From Emcibacter sp. SYSU 3D8 (GTDB taxonomy: Bacteria > Pseudomonadota > Alphaproteobacteria > SMXS01), in assembly GCF_039655875.1 (NCBI RefSeq), contig NZ_JBBYXK010000004.1, positions 248,001 through 312,000 on the forward strand: a stretch of 64,000 nt of DNA. Direction: 5' to 3'. Positions within the stretch are counted from its first letter, which is position 1. Each line of letters starts with the position of its first letter. Below are positions 52,345 through 63,700 of this stretch, piece by piece. The notes below the pieces were generated by a model. It was not told the DNA's origin. It saw only the letters and a program-made list of their open reading frames with translations, and searched no databases. A program made the position numbers and the translations under genes.

Positions 52345-52623
52345 ATGAGTCGGTTTCGCCTGATCGTCACCCTGCCGCTGCTTCTCATCGTCGTGCTGTT
52401 CGCGGTGGTGAACCGCACCGCCGTGCCCGTCAATTTCTGGCCATTTCCATACGCTGTCGATCTGCCGCTGTCGGCGGTGGCGTTCGGCGGGTTTTTCCTG
52501 GGCGCGCTGAGCGGCGGGCTTGCAGTGTGGCTGGGCGGCATGCGAAAACGCCGCCGCGAGCGCCAGCAGGTGGCCGCGGCGGCCAAGGTCGCCGACATCG
52601 ATGATCCGATGCCGAGGTTGTAA
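52345..52623 (+). CDS. lapA: LapA-domain membrane protein
   Basis: 92 residues: two membrane helices (FRLIVTLPLLLIVVLFAVVN and LSAVAFGGFFLGALSGGLAV) with the RTAVPVNFWPF turn of LapA/DUF1049 proteins, then a basic cytoplasmic tail (MRKRRRERQQ). In E. coli LapA works with LapB to control LPS synthesis. Its stop overlaps the pyrF start as TAATG. Confidence 0.85.
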   Translation: MSRFRLIVTLPLLLIVVLFAVVNRTAVPVNFWPFPYAVDLPLSAVAFGGFFLGALSGGLAVWLGGMRKRRRERQQVAAAAKVADIDDPMPRL

Positions 52624-53348
52624 TGACACACGCGAACAAGGTTTTCGTTCCGCTCGACACGCCTTCGCTCGACGTGGCCCTGGACTGGGCCGCCCGTCTC
52701 AAGGGTATCGTCGGCGGCCTGAAGCTCGGTCTGGAATTCTTCGGCGCACAGGGACCCGAGGGACTTCGCCGGGTAGCCGCGACCGGCATGCCGATATTCC
52801 TCGACCTGAAATTCCATGACATTCCGAACACGGTGGCCGGTGCGGTTGCGTCGGTGACGCCGCTGGCGCCGTTCATGATGACCATCCATGCAGGCGGCGG
52901 CCAGGCCATGATGCGCGCCGCGGTGGACGCCGCAGGCGAGACCGCGGCGAAGGCCGGCGTGCCGCGGCCCAAATTGCTGGGCGTCACCGTGCTGACCAGC
53001 CTGGACGACAGCGACCTTCATGCGGCCGGTGTCGCCGGAAGCGTCGAGCACCAGGTGGTGCGCCTGGCCCGACTGGCGCAGGACAGCGGTCTGGACGGTG
53101 TGGTGTGCTCGCCGAAGGAGATTGTCCCGATCCGCCATGCCTGCGGCCCGGACCTGATCCTGCTGGTGCCGGGCATCCGCCCCGCCGGGAGCGCGAGTGG
53201 CGACCAGAAGCGGGTGATGACGCCGCGTGAGGCTGCCGACGCGGGCGCCACCTACCTGGTGATCGGGCGTCCGATCATCGCGGCGGCCGATCCACGGTTG
53301 GCGGCGCAGTCCATCGCGGAGTCGCTCGACACCGCCGTCGCCGGTTGA
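52623..53348 (+). CDS. pyrF: Orotidine 5'-phosphate decarboxylase
   Basis: 241 residues: VFVPLDTPSLDVALDWAARL, GGLKLGLEFFGAQGPEGLRR, IFLDLKFHDIPNTVAGAVAS (catalytic Lys-Asp set in DLKFHD) and LVPGIRPAGSASGDQKRVMT with YLVIGRPIIAAADP (phosphate site). Last step to UMP. Coupled to lapA by overlap. Confidence 0.97.
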   Translation: MTHANKVFVPLDTPSLDVALDWAARLKGIVGGLKLGLEFFGAQGPEGLRRVAATGMPIFLDLKFHDIPNTVAGAVASVTPLAPFMMTIHAGGGQAMMRAAVDAAGETAAKAGVPRPKLLGVTVLTSLDDSDLHAAGVAGSVEHQVVRLARLAQDSGLDGVVCSPKEIVPIRHACGPDLILLVPGIRPAGSASGDQKRVMTPREAADAGATYLVIGRPIIAAADPRLAAQSIAESLDTAVAG

Positions 53349-53395
53349 TCCGGCCACGCGCCGTCCTATCTGTGGCTGAACCATCGGATCCGGAC

Positions 53396-54049
53396 ATGAC
53401 TGTCGACGTCAAGATATGCGGCCTTAGCACTGCCGACGGCCTGCGGGCTGCCATCGATGCCGGCGCGGGCTATGTGGGCTTCGTGTTCTATCCGCGGTCA
53501 CCCCGCGCCGTGAGCGCGCAAGAGGCCGGCGCGTTGGCGCTGATCGTGCCGCAGGGCGTGCGCAAGGTCGGTCTGTTCGTCGATCCGACCGACGAGGCGC
53601 TGGCAGAGGTTCTGCGCGCCGTGCCGCTGGATATCATCCAGCTGCAGGGAGCGGAAACGCCGGACCGTGTCGCCGAAATCCGCGCCAGCACCGGCAAGCC
53701 TGTCTTCAAGGCCGTCGCCATAGCGGGGCCGGATGATGTGGCACGGGCGCATTCCTATGAGGATACGGCGGATTTCTTGCTGTTCGATGCGAAACCACCT
53801 AAAGCTATGCCCCTCGCGCTGCCGGGCGGCAACGGGCTCTCCTTCGACTGGAAGCTGATCGCCGGGGAAACCTGGAAGCGGGGCTGGATTCTTGCCGGCG
53901 GCCTGACGGCCGACAACGTGGCCGATGCCGTGGAACAGAGCGGCGCCAGGTTCGTCGATGTCTCGTCCGGCGTCGAGGACAGGCCGGGAGTCAAGAACCC
54001 GGCGAAGATCGAGGCGTTTATCAAGGCGGCACGGAACGCAACATCATGA
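53396..54049 (+). CDS. trpF: Phosphoribosylanthranilate isomerase
   Basis: 217 residues from ATG 53396. [20 protein letters not shown] (catalytic Cys), [40 protein letters not shown], and [38 protein letters not shown], all standard. TrpF forms the TIM-barrel step after TrpD. It overlaps trpB by four bases (ATGA). Confidence 0.97.
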   Translation: MTVDVKICGLSTADGLRAAIDAGAGYVGFVFYPRSPRAVSAQEAGALALIVPQGVRKVGLFVDPTDEALAEVLRAVPLDIIQLQGAETPDRVAEIRASTGKPVFKAVAIAGPDDVARAHSYEDTADFLLFDAKPPKAMPLALPGGNGLSFDWKLIAGETWKRGWILAGGLTADNVADAVEQSGARFVDVSSGVEDRPGVKNPAKIEAFIKAARNATS

Positions 54050-55266
54050 ACAAACCCGAACGGCCCAATTCCTATCGCAGCCTTCCCGATGCGGACGGCC
54101 ATTTCGGCTTGTTCGGCGGCCGCTACGTGGCCGAGACGCTGATGCCGCTGATCCTGGACCTGGACAACGCCTACCGCGACGCCAAGGCCGATCCGGCGTT
54201 CAAGGCGCGCATGGACGACCTGATGAAGAACTTCGTCGGCCGTCCCAGCCCGCTGTATTTCGCCGAGCGGCTGACCGAGCATTTCGGCGGTGCGAAAATC
54301 TACCTGAAGCGCGAGGAGCTGAATCACACCGGCGCGCACAAGATCAACAATTGCATCGGCCAGATCCTGCTCGCCCAGCGCATGGGCAAGAAGCGGATCA
54401 TTGCCGAGACCGGCGCCGGCCAGCACGGCGTGGCGACGGCCACGGTAGCGGCGCGCTTTGGCCTGGAATGCGTGATCTTCATGGGCGAGACCGATATTAT
54501 GCGGCAAAAGCCCAACGTGTTCCGCATGAACCTGCTGGGCGCGCAGGTCGTTCCGGTCACCTCGGGAGCCCGGACCCTGAAGGACGCCATGAACGAGGCG
54601 CTGCGCGACTGGGTGACCAATGTGGACTCGACCTATTATCTGATCGGTACGGTTGCCGGTCCGCATCCCTATCCGGAACTGGTGCGCGATTTCCAGTCGG
54701 TGATCGGTCATGAAACCCGCGAGCAGATGCTGGCGGCCGAGGGCCGTTTGCCGGACACCCTGATCGCCTGCGTCGGCGGCGGCTCCAACGCCATCGGCCT
54801 GTTCCATCCGTTCCTCGACGACGACAGCGTCGCCATGACGGCTGTCGAGGCGGCGGGCCATGGTATCGAGACCGGCCAGCACGCGGCCTCGATATCGGCG
54901 GGCAGTCTCGGTGTGCTGCACGGCAACCGCACCTATTTGCTGCAGGACGACGACGGTCAGATCACCGAGGCCCATTCCATCTCGGCAGGCCTGGATTATC
55001 CCGGCGTCGGGCCCGAGCATGGCTGGCTCAACGATGTGGGCCGCGTGGAGTACGTCTCGGCGACAGACGATGAGGCGCTCGAGGCATTCCAGCTCTGCTG
55101 CCAGCTCGAGGGCATCATTCCGGCGCTGGAATCGTCCCATGCGCTCGCTCATGTGGCCAGGGTCGCGCCAAACCTGCCCAGCGATCACTTAATCGTTGTC
55201 AATCTCAGCGGACGCGGCGACAAGGATATCTTCACCGTCGCCGAGGCCCTGGGAGCGAAGATCTGA
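54046..55266 (+). CDS. trpB: Tryptophan synthase beta chain
   Basis: 406 residues: [40 protein letters not shown] (PLP-binding Lys in HK), [40 protein letters not shown] (phosphate loop) and [17 protein letters not shown]. It joins indole and serine. It overlaps trpF by four bases and precedes trpA by two. Confidence 0.98.
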   Translation: MNKPERPNSYRSLPDADGHFGLFGGRYVAETLMPLILDLDNAYRDAKADPAFKARMDDLMKNFVGRPSPLYFAERLTEHFGGAKIYLKREELNHTGAHKINNCIGQILLAQRMGKKRIIAETGAGQHGVATATVAARFGLECVIFMGETDIMRQKPNVFRMNLLGAQVVPVTSGARTLKDAMNEALRDWVTNVDSTYYLIGTVAGPHPYPELVRDFQSVIGHETREQMLAAEGRLPDTLIACVGGGSNAIGLFHPFLDDDSVAMTAVEAAGHGIETGQHAASISAGSLGVLHGNRTYLLQDDDGQITEAHSISAGLDYPGVGPEHGWLNDVGRVEYVSATDDEALEAFQLCCQLEGIIPALESSHALAHVARVAPNLPSDHLIVVNLSGRGDKDIFTVAEALGAKI

Positions 55267-55268
55267 CC

Positions 55269-56123
55269 ATGACGCCAGGCCGCATTGAACGCCGTTTCGC
55301 CGACCTGCGCGCCGAAGGCCGCGCCGCCTTCGTGTCGTTCATCACGGCGGGCGATCCCAATCTCGAACAGTCCGAGGCGATTCTCGCCGGTCTGCCGGGG
55401 GCGGGTGTCGACATCATCGAACTGGGCATGCCGTTCACCGATCCCATGGCCGATGGCCCGGCAATCCAGGCGGCCGGCCTGCGCGCCCTCGCGGCGGGCC
55501 ACACCCTGCGCAAGACGCTGGGCATGGTCGAGCGTTTCCGCAAGACCGACAACGACACGCCCATCGTGCTTATGGGCTACTACAACCCGATCTACAAATA
55601 CGGCGTCGAGGCGTTCCTCGCCGATGCGGTCAAGGCGGGAGTCGACGGGCTGATCATCGTCGACCTGCCGGCCGAGGAAGACGCTGAACTGTGTGAGCCG
55701 GCCGTCAGGGCGGGCGTGCGCTTCATCCGGCTGCTGACTCCGACCACCGACGACAAGCGGCTCGAGCGGGTCATCGCCAATTGCAGCGGCTTCCTCTACT
55801 ACGTCTCCGTCACCGGCATCACCGGCGCCGCCAAGGGCGCGCTGGATGCGGTCGGCAGGGCGCGCAAACGGTTTGCCGCCAAGAGCGACCTTCCCGTGGT
55901 TGTCGGTTTCGGCATCAGGACCGCCGACGCGGTTGCCGAAATCGCCTCGGTCGCCGATGGCGCCGTTGTCGGCTCGGCGATCATTGACAGGATTGCGAAG
56001 AATCTGGGCCCCAGCGGCATGCTGAGCGATTCCGGCATCCATGACGTACTTGCCTTTGTCGGTGGCCTGGCGTCGGGCGTGCACCGGGCGAAGCATCCGG
56101 TTGCTGCGGGAGATGCACGTTGA
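55269..56123 (+). CDS. trpA: Tryptophan synthase alpha chain
   Basis: 284 residues: [40 protein letters not shown] (catalytic Glu and phosphate region), [20 protein letters not shown] (catalytic Asp) and [29 protein letters not shown]. It releases indole to TrpB. It overlaps accD by four bases. Confidence 0.98.
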   Translation: MTPGRIERRFADLRAEGRAAFVSFITAGDPNLEQSEAILAGLPGAGVDIIELGMPFTDPMADGPAIQAAGLRALAAGHTLRKTLGMVERFRKTDNDTPIVLMGYYNPIYKYGVEAFLADAVKAGVDGLIIVDLPAEEDAELCEPAVRAGVRFIRLLTPTTDDKRLERVIANCSGFLYYVSVTGITGAAKGALDAVGRARKRFAAKSDLPVVVGFGIRTADAVAEIASVADGAVVGSAIIDRIAKNLGPSGMLSDSGIHDVLAFVGGLASGVHRAKHPVAAGDAR

Positions 56124-57037
56124 ACTGGCTGAAGAAGGGGCGCGCCAAGCTCAGCACCATCTTCCGGCGCGAGCGCCCGGGCTCCGAGGAGGTCAAGTGG
56201 GACACCTGCGTCAATTGCGGCCAGATGATCTATCACAAGGAAATGGTCGCGGCGCAATATGTCTGCCCCCATTGCGGCCATCACCACAAGCTGCCGGCGA
56301 AGGACCGCTTCGCCGCCCTGTTCGACGGCAGCTCCTATGATCCCATCGCCGTGCCGAAACAGGCCGACGACCCGCTGAAGTTCCGCGACAAGAAGAAGTA
56401 CATCGACCGGATCAAGGCGTCCCGCGCCGAAACCGGCGAGCAGGACGCGGTCACCGTCGCCGAGGGCAAGATCGGCGGCATCCCCGCCGTCGTCGCCATC
56501 CAGAGCTTTGCCTTCATGGGCGGCTCGCTGGGCATCGCGGCGGGTGACGCGTTTGTCGCCGGCGCATTGCGGGCGGTGAACGAGCAATCCGCATTCGTGA
56601 TGATCACCTCGTCCGGCGGCGCGCGCATGCAGGAAGGCATCCTGTCGCTGATGCAGATGCCGCGAACCACTGTCGCCGTGCAGATGCTGCGCGAGGCGCG
56701 CCTGCCCTATATCGTGGTGCTGACCGATCCGACCACCGGCGGCGTCACGGCGTCCTATGCCATGCTGGGCGACATCCAGATTTCCGAACCGGGCGCACTG
56801 ATCGGCTTTGCCGGACCGCGGGTGATCGAAAGCACGGTGCGCGAGCAGTTGCCCAAGGGCTTCCAGCGCGCGGAATACCTGCTTGAGCACGGCATGATCG
56901 ACATGATCGTGCACCGCCACGAGCTGCCGGCGAAACTGGCCGCTGTGCTGCGCCTGCTGATGGGCGGCCGGCGCGACGACAAGCAACTCGCGCTGCCGTC
57001 GCCGCCCAGGACCAGACGCGGAGCTGCCGCCAATTGA
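56120..57037 (+). CDS. accD: Acetyl-CoA carboxylase carboxyltransferase beta subunit
   Basis: 305 residues from a TTG in the overlap with trpA. N-terminal zinc ribbon: [20 protein letters not shown] and [17 protein letters not shown] (four Cys). The crotonase-fold domain has [60 protein letters not shown] and [20 protein letters not shown]. It makes malonyl-CoA with AccA. trpA-accD-folC is a conserved alphaproteobacterial order. Confidence 0.98.
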   Translation: MNWLKKGRAKLSTIFRRERPGSEEVKWDTCVNCGQMIYHKEMVAAQYVCPHCGHHHKLPAKDRFAALFDGSSYDPIAVPKQADDPLKFRDKKKYIDRIKASRAETGEQDAVTVAEGKIGGIPAVVAIQSFAFMGGSLGIAAGDAFVAGALRAVNEQSAFVMITSSGGARMQEGILSLMQMPRTTVAVQMLREARLPYIVVLTDPTTGGVTASYAMLGDIQISEPGALIGFAGPRVIESTVREQLPKGFQRAEYLLEHGMIDMIVHRHELPAKLAAVLRLLMGGRRDDKQLALPSPPRTRRGAAAN

Positions 57038-58296
57038 GCAGCGATACGCTTCTCGCCCGGCTGCACACGTTCCATCCCAAGCTCATCGACCTGTCGCTCG
57101 GCCGCACCGAACGGTTGCTGGCCGCGCTCGGTAGCCCGCACCTCAAGCTGCCGCCCGTGCTTCACGTGGCAGGCACCAACGGCAAGGGCTCCACGGTGGC
57201 GCATCTGCGGGCGATGCTGGAGGCGGGCGGCAAGCGGGTGCAGACCTACACCTCGCCCCATCTGGTGCGCTTCCACGAACGCATCCGGCTGTCCGGCGGC
57301 CTGATTTCCGAGGCGCGTCTGGTCGACATCCTGACCCGCTGCGAAGCCGTTAACGCCGGCCAGCCCATCACCTTCTTCGAGATCACCACGGTCGCGGGAT
57401 TCCTCGCTTTCGCCGAGGACGAGGCGGATTATTGTATCGTCGAGGTTGGCCTGGGCGGTCGCTACGACTCCACCAACGTGCTGGAGCGCAAGCTGGCCAC
57501 CCTGATCACGCCGATCGGCCTCGATCATCAGAATTTCCTCGGTGACAGCCTCGCCGGCATCGCCGGCGAGAAGGCCGGCATCATCCGGCCCGGCACGCCC
57601 GCATTCTCGGCCGCCCAAGCACCCGAGGCGCTGGCGGTTATCGAGGCCGAGGCGGCGGGCGCGGACGCGCCGCTGAAGGTCGCGGGCAGGGACTGGAAGG
57701 CTGCCGCCGATGGCGATGGCTGGACGTTTGCCGATGCGGCGGGGGAACTGCGCCTGCCCGTGCCGGCGCTTGCCGGCGCGCACCAGATCGGCAATGCGGC
57801 CCTGGCGCTGGCGGCGTTGCGGTCGCTGGGCATCGCGCCGTCGCAGGACAGGATCGAGGCCGCGCTGAAGACGGTGACATGGCCGGCCCGGCTCCAGCCG
57901 ATCATCCGCGGTCCACTGCTCGACCTGCTGGCGACCGGCACGCGCCTGTGGCTCGACGGCGGCCACAACCCGCATGCTGCGGAGGCGCTGGCGCAGGCGT
58001 TGGCGGGGCGCAAGCTGGACCTGGTCGTCGGCATGCTGGAAGGCAAGGACGCCGCCGAATATCTGCGGCTGATGGCGCCGGTCACCGCGTCGGTGAAGAC
58101 GGTGCCCATCGACGGCGAGGCCTGCCACGATCCGGAGAATCTGGCGGAGCTGGCTCGGCGCGTCGGGCTGAAGGCGCAAGCCTTTCCGGAGGTCCAATCC
58201 GCGCTGTCGGCGTGCAGCGCCGACGAGGTGCTGATCTGTGGATCGCTCTACTTGGCAGGGCAGGTGCTGAACGCCTCGGGGATGATCCCCGAGTAA
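57034..58296 (+). CDS. folC: Folylpolyglutamate synthase / dihydrofolate synthase
   Basis: 420 residues from a TTG overlapping the accD stop. VLHVAGTNGKGSTVAHLRAM is the P-loop; TSPHLVRFHERIRLSGGLIS, YCIVEVGLGGRYDSTNVLER and TPIGLDHQNFLGDSLAGIAG are Mur-ligase family motifs; WLDGGHNPHAAEALAQAL completes the set. It adds glutamate to folates. Last gene of the long rightward run. Confidence 0.97.
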   Translation: MSSDTLLARLHTFHPKLIDLSLGRTERLLAALGSPHLKLPPVLHVAGTNGKGSTVAHLRAMLEAGGKRVQTYTSPHLVRFHERIRLSGGLISEARLVDILTRCEAVNAGQPITFFEITTVAGFLAFAEDEADYCIVEVGLGGRYDSTNVLERKLATLITPIGLDHQNFLGDSLAGIAGEKAGIIRPGTPAFSAAQAPEALAVIEAEAAGADAPLKVAGRDWKAAADGDGWTFADAAGELRLPVPALAGAHQIGNAALALAALRSLGIAPSQDRIEAALKTVTWPARLQPIIRGPLLDLLATGTRLWLDGGHNPHAAEALAQALAGRKLDLVVGMLEGKDAAEYLRLMAPVTASVKTVPIDGEACHDPENLAELARRVGLKAQAFPEVQSALSACSADEVLICGSLYLAGQVLNASGMIPE

Positions 58297-58370
58297 CCAA
58301 AGCTATCAACCCAACCCTCCGGGACACAACACCTTCGCCGGGATGACGGCTGAGGGTGGGGAAAAAGCCC

Positions 58371-59744
58371 CTATTTCCCCAGATATTTGTCCAGCGTGTT
58401 GTGGAGGTGGCGCAGGCGGGATTCCATGTAGTTGGAATAGGTGATCGCGCCTTTTGCCGTGGCGTGGTTGCCCTCGTTCTGCCAGCGCATGATCTGGGTA
58501 TCCTGGTCGAACAACAGGCCAAAGCCCGGGTCCATGCCGGGCACGTCGCGGTAGGATTCGTGCTCCTGCACATAGGTCACCGGCGCAGGATCGGGGCGGG
58601 TCTCGCCCTTGGGCACCGGGCGCATGAACAGGATGTCGAACAGGCAGCGGTCCGGATCGTTCCCCAGCGGCCGATACTGGTAGAGGATGCGCAGCGAGAT
58701 TCCGGTGAAGATGAACAGATTGGGGAACAGGCTGTACTTGATGGAATCGAGTACCTCCGAGTTCGACATGCCCGACAGGTCGATGCCGAACCGGGTCAGA
58801 TAGGCATCGCGCATCTGCTTCGCCATCACCTCGCGGGCGGTGCTGCCGTCCGGCACCTTCGGCTTTTCGCCGTCGACCAGCGAGCGATCGCCCATCAGCA
58901 TGCCGTCGAGCACCTGCTGCTCGGTCATCTCGACGCCGCCGCGGCTGGTCTTGACGCCGAGCGCGACCAGGTCGCGGCTGACATGATCGCCGAAGATGTC
59001 GTGTTGCTGCTGGGCCGCGCTCCCGGACAGCTGCGGATGCACCATCGGGCCGTGATAGCCCTCGATGAACGCCTCCTGCGCCGCCTTCCAGTTGCAGGCA
59101 AGCTCCTTGCGGGCATGCACGCTCACATACCAGTCGGTGAAGTCCCAGTTTCCGCAGTGCTCCGGCAGGACTTCCAGATAATCGAGCAGCGGCGGCGCTT
59201 CCCGGTCCATGTTGATGAACACCAGGCTGTTCCACACATCCACCTGGACCTCGGGCAACCGGTTCTTCTCGTAGTCCAGATGCGGGAACTCCCAAGCGCA
59301 GGGCACCTCGTTCAGGGTGCCGTCCAGGTTCCAGGTCCAGCCGTGATAGGGGCATTGCAGGCTGGCCGAATAGCCTGACGAGCCCGAAGGCTTCAGCTTG
59401 GTGCCGCGGTGCAGGCAGGAATTGTGATAGCCCTTCAGGCCGCCGTCCTCCTGGCGCACGATGACGATGGAATGGCGGCCCAGATCGTAGACATAGTAAT
59501 CGCCGGCCTCGGGCAGATGCTCGTCGCGGCAGGCATATTGCCACACCTTGCGCCACATCTTCTTCATCTCGAGATCGAAGAAGTCCTGCGAGGTGAACCG
59601 CTCGAGCGGAATGTCCTCGCTGGTCTGGGGCACGCCGGCCTCCAGCTTCAGCACCGGCGGCGCGTCGCCGTCCCTGGCGATGATTTCCTGGTAAAATGGA
59701 CCCATGACACTGGCGGCCTTGGGTTGCCTGGACTCGATGTTCAT
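58371..59744 (-). CDS. Rieske-type ring-hydroxylating oxygenase, alpha subunit
   Basis: 457 residues from ATG 59744 (GGGGAG six bases upstream). The Rieske domain has NSCLHRGTKLKPSGSSGYSA and LQCPYHGWTWNLDG (CxH...CxxH). The mononuclear iron site has NWKAAQEAFIEGYHGPMVHP, with Glu instead of the more common Asp before HxxxxH. FLFNLFIF-like region SLFPNLFIFTGISLRILYQY and RPVPKGETRPDPAPVTYVQE follow. Substrate unknown; no reductase, ferredoxin or beta subunit is adjacent. It is alone, downstream of the Nudix gene. Confidence 0.9.
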   Translation of the reverse strand: MNIESRQPKAASVMGPFYQEIIARDGDAPPVLKLEAGVPQTSEDIPLERFTSQDFFDLEMKKMWRKVWQYACRDEHLPEAGDYYVYDLGRHSIVIVRQEDGGLKGYHNSCLHRGTKLKPSGSSGYSASLQCPYHGWTWNLDGTLNEVPCAWEFPHLDYEKNRLPEVQVDVWNSLVFINMDREAPPLLDYLEVLPEHCGNWDFTDWYVSVHARKELACNWKAAQEAFIEGYHGPMVHPQLSGSAAQQQHDIFGDHVSRDLVALGVKTSRGGVEMTEQQVLDGMLMGDRSLVDGEKPKVPDGSTAREVMAKQMRDAYLTRFGIDLSGMSNSEVLDSIKYSLFPNLFIFTGISLRILYQYRPLGNDPDRCLFDILFMRPVPKGETRPDPAPVTYVQEHESYRDVPGMDPGFGLLFDQDTQIMRWQNEGNHATAKGAITYSNYMESRLRHLHNTLDKYLGK

Positions 59745-59838
59745 CGCGCACTCCCCTGCAACGGCGGGAGAAAGCATAACATCCGTTATCCAACGGCGGC
59801 AATCCACCGGGTTGGTCAAATGAACAAAAATCGCGCGG

Positions 59839-60252
59839 CTATCGGCTGTCCAGATAGTCCCGCAAGCGGTCGCGGTAGTGCGAGACGAAATCTTCGCGGG
59901 CGAGCAGCTCGTCGATATGCACCAGTGCCCATTGCTGGCCTTCGTCGCCGAAGACAACGGCATCCACATGGCCCTGGGTCATGGTGCCGACGAAGAAGTG
60001 GGCGGACAAGCCGGTGAAGTCGGCCGAAGGATAGATCCGGTGCCAGCCAATCGCGTCGGCCGGCACGCGGATGCCGAATTCCTCCTCCAGCTCCCGCAGC
60101 GCGCATTCGACCGCCGTCTCATCGCCTTCGCGGCCGCCACCGGGCAGGTCCCACATGCCGGCATAGCGCAGGCCGGGAAAATCGTCGCGCTGATAGACCA
60201 GCACGTGGTCACCCAGGAAAAGCGCGATCTTGGCGCCGCTGAAGTCGTCCAT
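59839..60252 (-). CDS. Nudix hydrolase
   Basis: 137 residues with a complete Nudix box: GGGREGDETAVECALRELEE EFGI. MWDLPGGG precedes it and WALVHIDELLAREDFVSHYR closes the protein. It hydrolyses a nucleoside diphosphate linked to another group; the substrate is not predictable. It is separated from trxA by a terminator. Confidence 0.92.
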   Translation of the reverse strand: MDDFSGAKIALFLGDHVLVYQRDDFPGLRYAGMWDLPGGGREGDETAVECALRELEEEFGIRVPADAIGWHRIYPSADFTGLSAHFFVGTMTQGHVDAVVFGDEGQQWALVHIDELLAREDFVSHYRDRLRDYLDSR

Positions 60253-60287
60253 TCCCCAACCTGCCCCAAAGAAATCCCCCGAACGAA

Positions 60288-60311
60288 AAAGGGCGCCCGC
60301 AGGCGCCCTTT
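60288..60311 (-). terminator. Intrinsic terminator after trxA
   Basis: AAAGGGCGCC-loop CGCA-GGCGCCCTTT, a 10-bp stem with T-runs on both strands, 23 bp past the trxA stop. On the minus strand the T-run is TTTTTCG. It separates trxA from the Nudix gene. Confidence 0.85.
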
Positions 60312-60333
60312 CGAACCGCTATGCGGACACGGG

Positions 60334-60654
60334 TCAGATCGACTCGTTGATCCACTGAACGATCTTGCTCTTGGGCTGGGCGCCGACCTTGGTGGCGCGC
60401 AACTCGCCGTCCTTGAACAGCATCAGCGTGGGAATGCCGCGCACGCCATAGCTGGTCGGCGACACGGGATTCTCGTCGATGTTGAGCTTGGCGATGGTCA
60501 GCGTGCCGCCCATCTCCTCGGCGATTTCGTCGAGCGCGGGGGCGATCTGCTTGCAGGGACCGCACCACTCGGCCCAATAGTCGACAACCACGATTCCCGA
60601 CGCGTCGAGAACGTCGGCCTGGAAGCTGTCGTCGGTAATCTTCTTGGTGGCCAT
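60334..60654 (-). CDS. trxA: Thioredoxin 1
   Basis: 106 residues: [20 protein letters not shown] has the WCGPC active site, then [20 protein letters not shown] with the cis-Pro. It reduces cytosolic disulfides. It follows addA by 75 bp, the usual alphaproteobacterial order. Confidence 0.98.
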   Translation of the reverse strand: MATKKITDDSFQADVLDASGIVVVDYWAEWCGPCKQIAPALDEIAEEMGGTLTIAKLNIDENPVSPTSYGVRGIPTLMLFKDGELRATKVGAQPKSKIVQWINESI

Positions 60655-60728
60655 GGGGATATTCCTTGATCACGGGATGTGCTTGGCCACCAAAAGTAGG
60701 GACGGTGACCCGGTTGGTCAAGGGCAGG

Positions 60729-63700
60729 TCAGACCGCCGGCGTAACTTGGCCATGAGGATCGAGCAGCCGGTCGGGCAGGGTCATCAGCGACGGCCCGTC
60801 AGTCCACAGCAGCGCACAGCGCACCGGCCGGTCCGGATAGATGCGGCGCATCAGGTCGCGGTAGGCGGCCAGCTGCCTCAGATAGAGCGGCGGCACGTCC
60901 TCGGCGCGCACCGGCGGCGGCCGGTTGGTCTTGTAATCGACAATCACCACCTCGGTCTCCGTGACCGCCAGCCGGTCGATCTGGCCGCTGATGGCGATTG
61001 TGCCCAGCAGGCCGGTGACGGGCACTTCGGCGGCGCTGCCGGGGCCGAACAAGGCGGCGCAGGCCGGATCCTCGAGCACCGCCATGACCTCATCGGTCCA
61101 GCGCAGCACAGCGGTTTCAGGAATGCCGTGGCCGGGCTGGCGCAGGAACCGCAGCGCCGCGCCGTGCCACTGGCCGGGCGGCATGTCGGGCAGCCATTGC
61201 AGCAGCCGGTGGAGCAGGGTGCCGCGCAGGAACCGCTCCCGGTCGGTCGCGTCCATGGGGCTGCGCACCGGCATCTCCGGCAGCGACGGCCGCGACGGCG
61301 CCAGCGGGCGGACGGGCGCGGGCTCGGGCGGCGGCGGCGAGGTGAGCCAGTCCGGCGGTGTCAGTGCCAGTTCGGCGACGGCGGCCTTTTTGTCGGGCTC
61401 GACCTTGCCCGCGCCCATGCGGAAGCGGCGCACCGCATTGCCGTCGAAATCCTCGGCCGCCTCGGCCTCCAGCCGGTCGAAGGCGTCGGCAACCAGATTG
61501 TACCAGCAATTGGCCGACCGGCCGCGCTGGGTTTCGTAGCCGCAGACATAAAGCCGGTCGCCGGCGCGGGTCAGCGCCACATAGAGCTGGCGGTTGTATT
61601 CCTCGTCGCGCTTGCGCTTGACCGCGTCCCTGGCGTCGGCGATGGCGCCGACGGCGTTATCCTTGTTCATCGGCCAGGCGAGGACAGGCTTTCCGCCCGG
61701 GTCGTCCAGCCAGTAGATGTCGCGGCCTTCATTGGGAATGCCGCAGGTGTCGGGCAGGAACACGATGGGCGCCTGCAGGCCCTTGGCGCCGTGTACCGTC
61801 ATCACCCGCACTTCGCCCTTGCCCTGCTCCAACTCGCGCTTCACCTCGGTCTCGGCGGCCTCGACCCAGTGGATGAAGCCCTGCAGCGACGGTGGATGGC
61901 TACGCTCGTAGTCGAGGGCCAAGGCCAGGAACTCATCGAGCGGATCGAGCGCGTCGGGTCCGAGTCTCTCGAGCATGGCGCGCCGCCTGCCGGTGTCGAG
62001 CACCTGGGCGAAGAATTCGTAGGGCGGAATACGGTCGGCGCGCGCCAGGCAGCCGTCGAGGAACGACCGGGCCGCCGCGAAGGCCGGTTCGTCACGGCGG
62101 TCGGACAGCGCCTGCCACAATCGTCCGTCGCGGCCATGCGCCAGCGCGAACAGATTGTCCTCGGACAGCCCGACCAACGGTGATTTGAGCACAACGGCCA
62201 GGGTCAGGTCGTCTTCGGGCATCAGCACGAACCGGCCCAGCGCCAGCAGGTCCATGACCGCCAGCTGGTCGGTCAGCACCATGCGGTCCACGCCCGCCAC
62301 CGGCACGCCCGCCCGCTTCAGGGCCCGCACCATTGCGGTGAAGAAGTCGTTGCGTCGGCGCACCAGGATCATGATGTCGTCGGGCAGGATCGGCCGGTCC
62401 TTCGACTCCAGCTTTTCGCCCGAACTCAACCAGTGGGCAATCTGCCGGGCGATGCGGTCGGCCAGCCGCGTGTCGGCCGGCTTGATCTCCCGGCGGGCGA
62501 CGGGCGGCTCCCAGTTGCCGGACGTCTCGACTTCCTGCGGCACTTCGGTGGGCCACAATTCGACAAGGCCGGGGACATCCTTGCGGTGGGCCTCGTGGGC
62601 GATGCGCGCCTCCTGCTCGCGGAAGACCAGGCCGATTCTGGCCTCATCCTTCTCGAACACGGTATCGACCAGCTTCAGCACCGCCTCGGTCGAGCGGAAC
62701 GACAGGGTCAGCGCGCCGTGGTGGAATACCTTTTCGGCCTGTGTCACCCGGTGCTGGAACACCTGCCGCATCTCCTCGAACTGGGCAGGCTCGGCGCGCT
62801 GGAAGCTGTAGATCGACTGCTTGGCGTCGCCCACCGCGAACAGGGTGCGGTTGGTGTCCCTCGCGCCCTCGCCCGTGAAGAATTCGTGGGCCAGGGCGGC
62901 GATCACCGCCCATTGATCCGGGTTGGTGTCCTGCGCCTCGTCGACCAGAATGTGGTCCAGGCCCTCATCCAGCTTGTACAGCACCCACGGTGCATTGCCG
63001 GTCACCAATGCGCGCGCCTTGGCGATCAGGTCGTCATAGTCCAGTACGGCGCGCTGCCGCTTGAGCCGCTGGTAGTTGCGCGTCAGCGCCCGGCCAAGGG
63101 TGGCCAGCGCGCGGCTGGCATGGGCAGCGCGGGCGGCCTTCAGCCGGTAGGCCACCTCGATCAGTCGCTCGGCCTCGTCGGCGAGCGCGGCCAGAGCTTC
63201 TGGCGACGCGGCCGCGACGGCCTTGGTGGCAAGCGTCTTGAGCGGCTGGCTGAACCCGGACGTGGCTGTCAGATACGCCCTGAAATAGATTTCGACACCG
63301 GCGACACGGCCTGCCACGTCCAGGTCGAGCCACAGGTTGATCTGGGCGCCGCGCTGCTGGTCGGTCTTGCTGCCGCGGGCAAGGGCTGCGGTGGCCCGGC
63401 GCAGCGCCGCGACGGCGATCATGGCATCCTGGCAGGCGGCTTCCGCGATGGCGCTGGCCGTCATGTCGGGGTCGGCGCCCAGCAGGCGGAAAATGGCCGA
63501 ATGATCGTTGCCGTCACCCAGTGCGTCGGGCCTGCCGGCCAGCATGTCGAGCAATTCGCCGAATTTCAGGTCGGTGATGTGGGCCGATACGAAATCCAGC
63601 GCCTCGCTCAGGGCGGCATTGCGGCCCGTCTGTGCCGCGACGAGCACGCCGGCGGTCGCCTCCTGCCTCAACTCTGCGGCCGAATGGTCATCGAGCACCT

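Noticed and set aside
53349-54049. Possible trp leader/attenuator before trpF or trpB
   Set aside because: The pyrF-trpF gap is short without a Trp-rich leader or hairpin, and trpF and trpB overlap, leaving no room for an attenuator.
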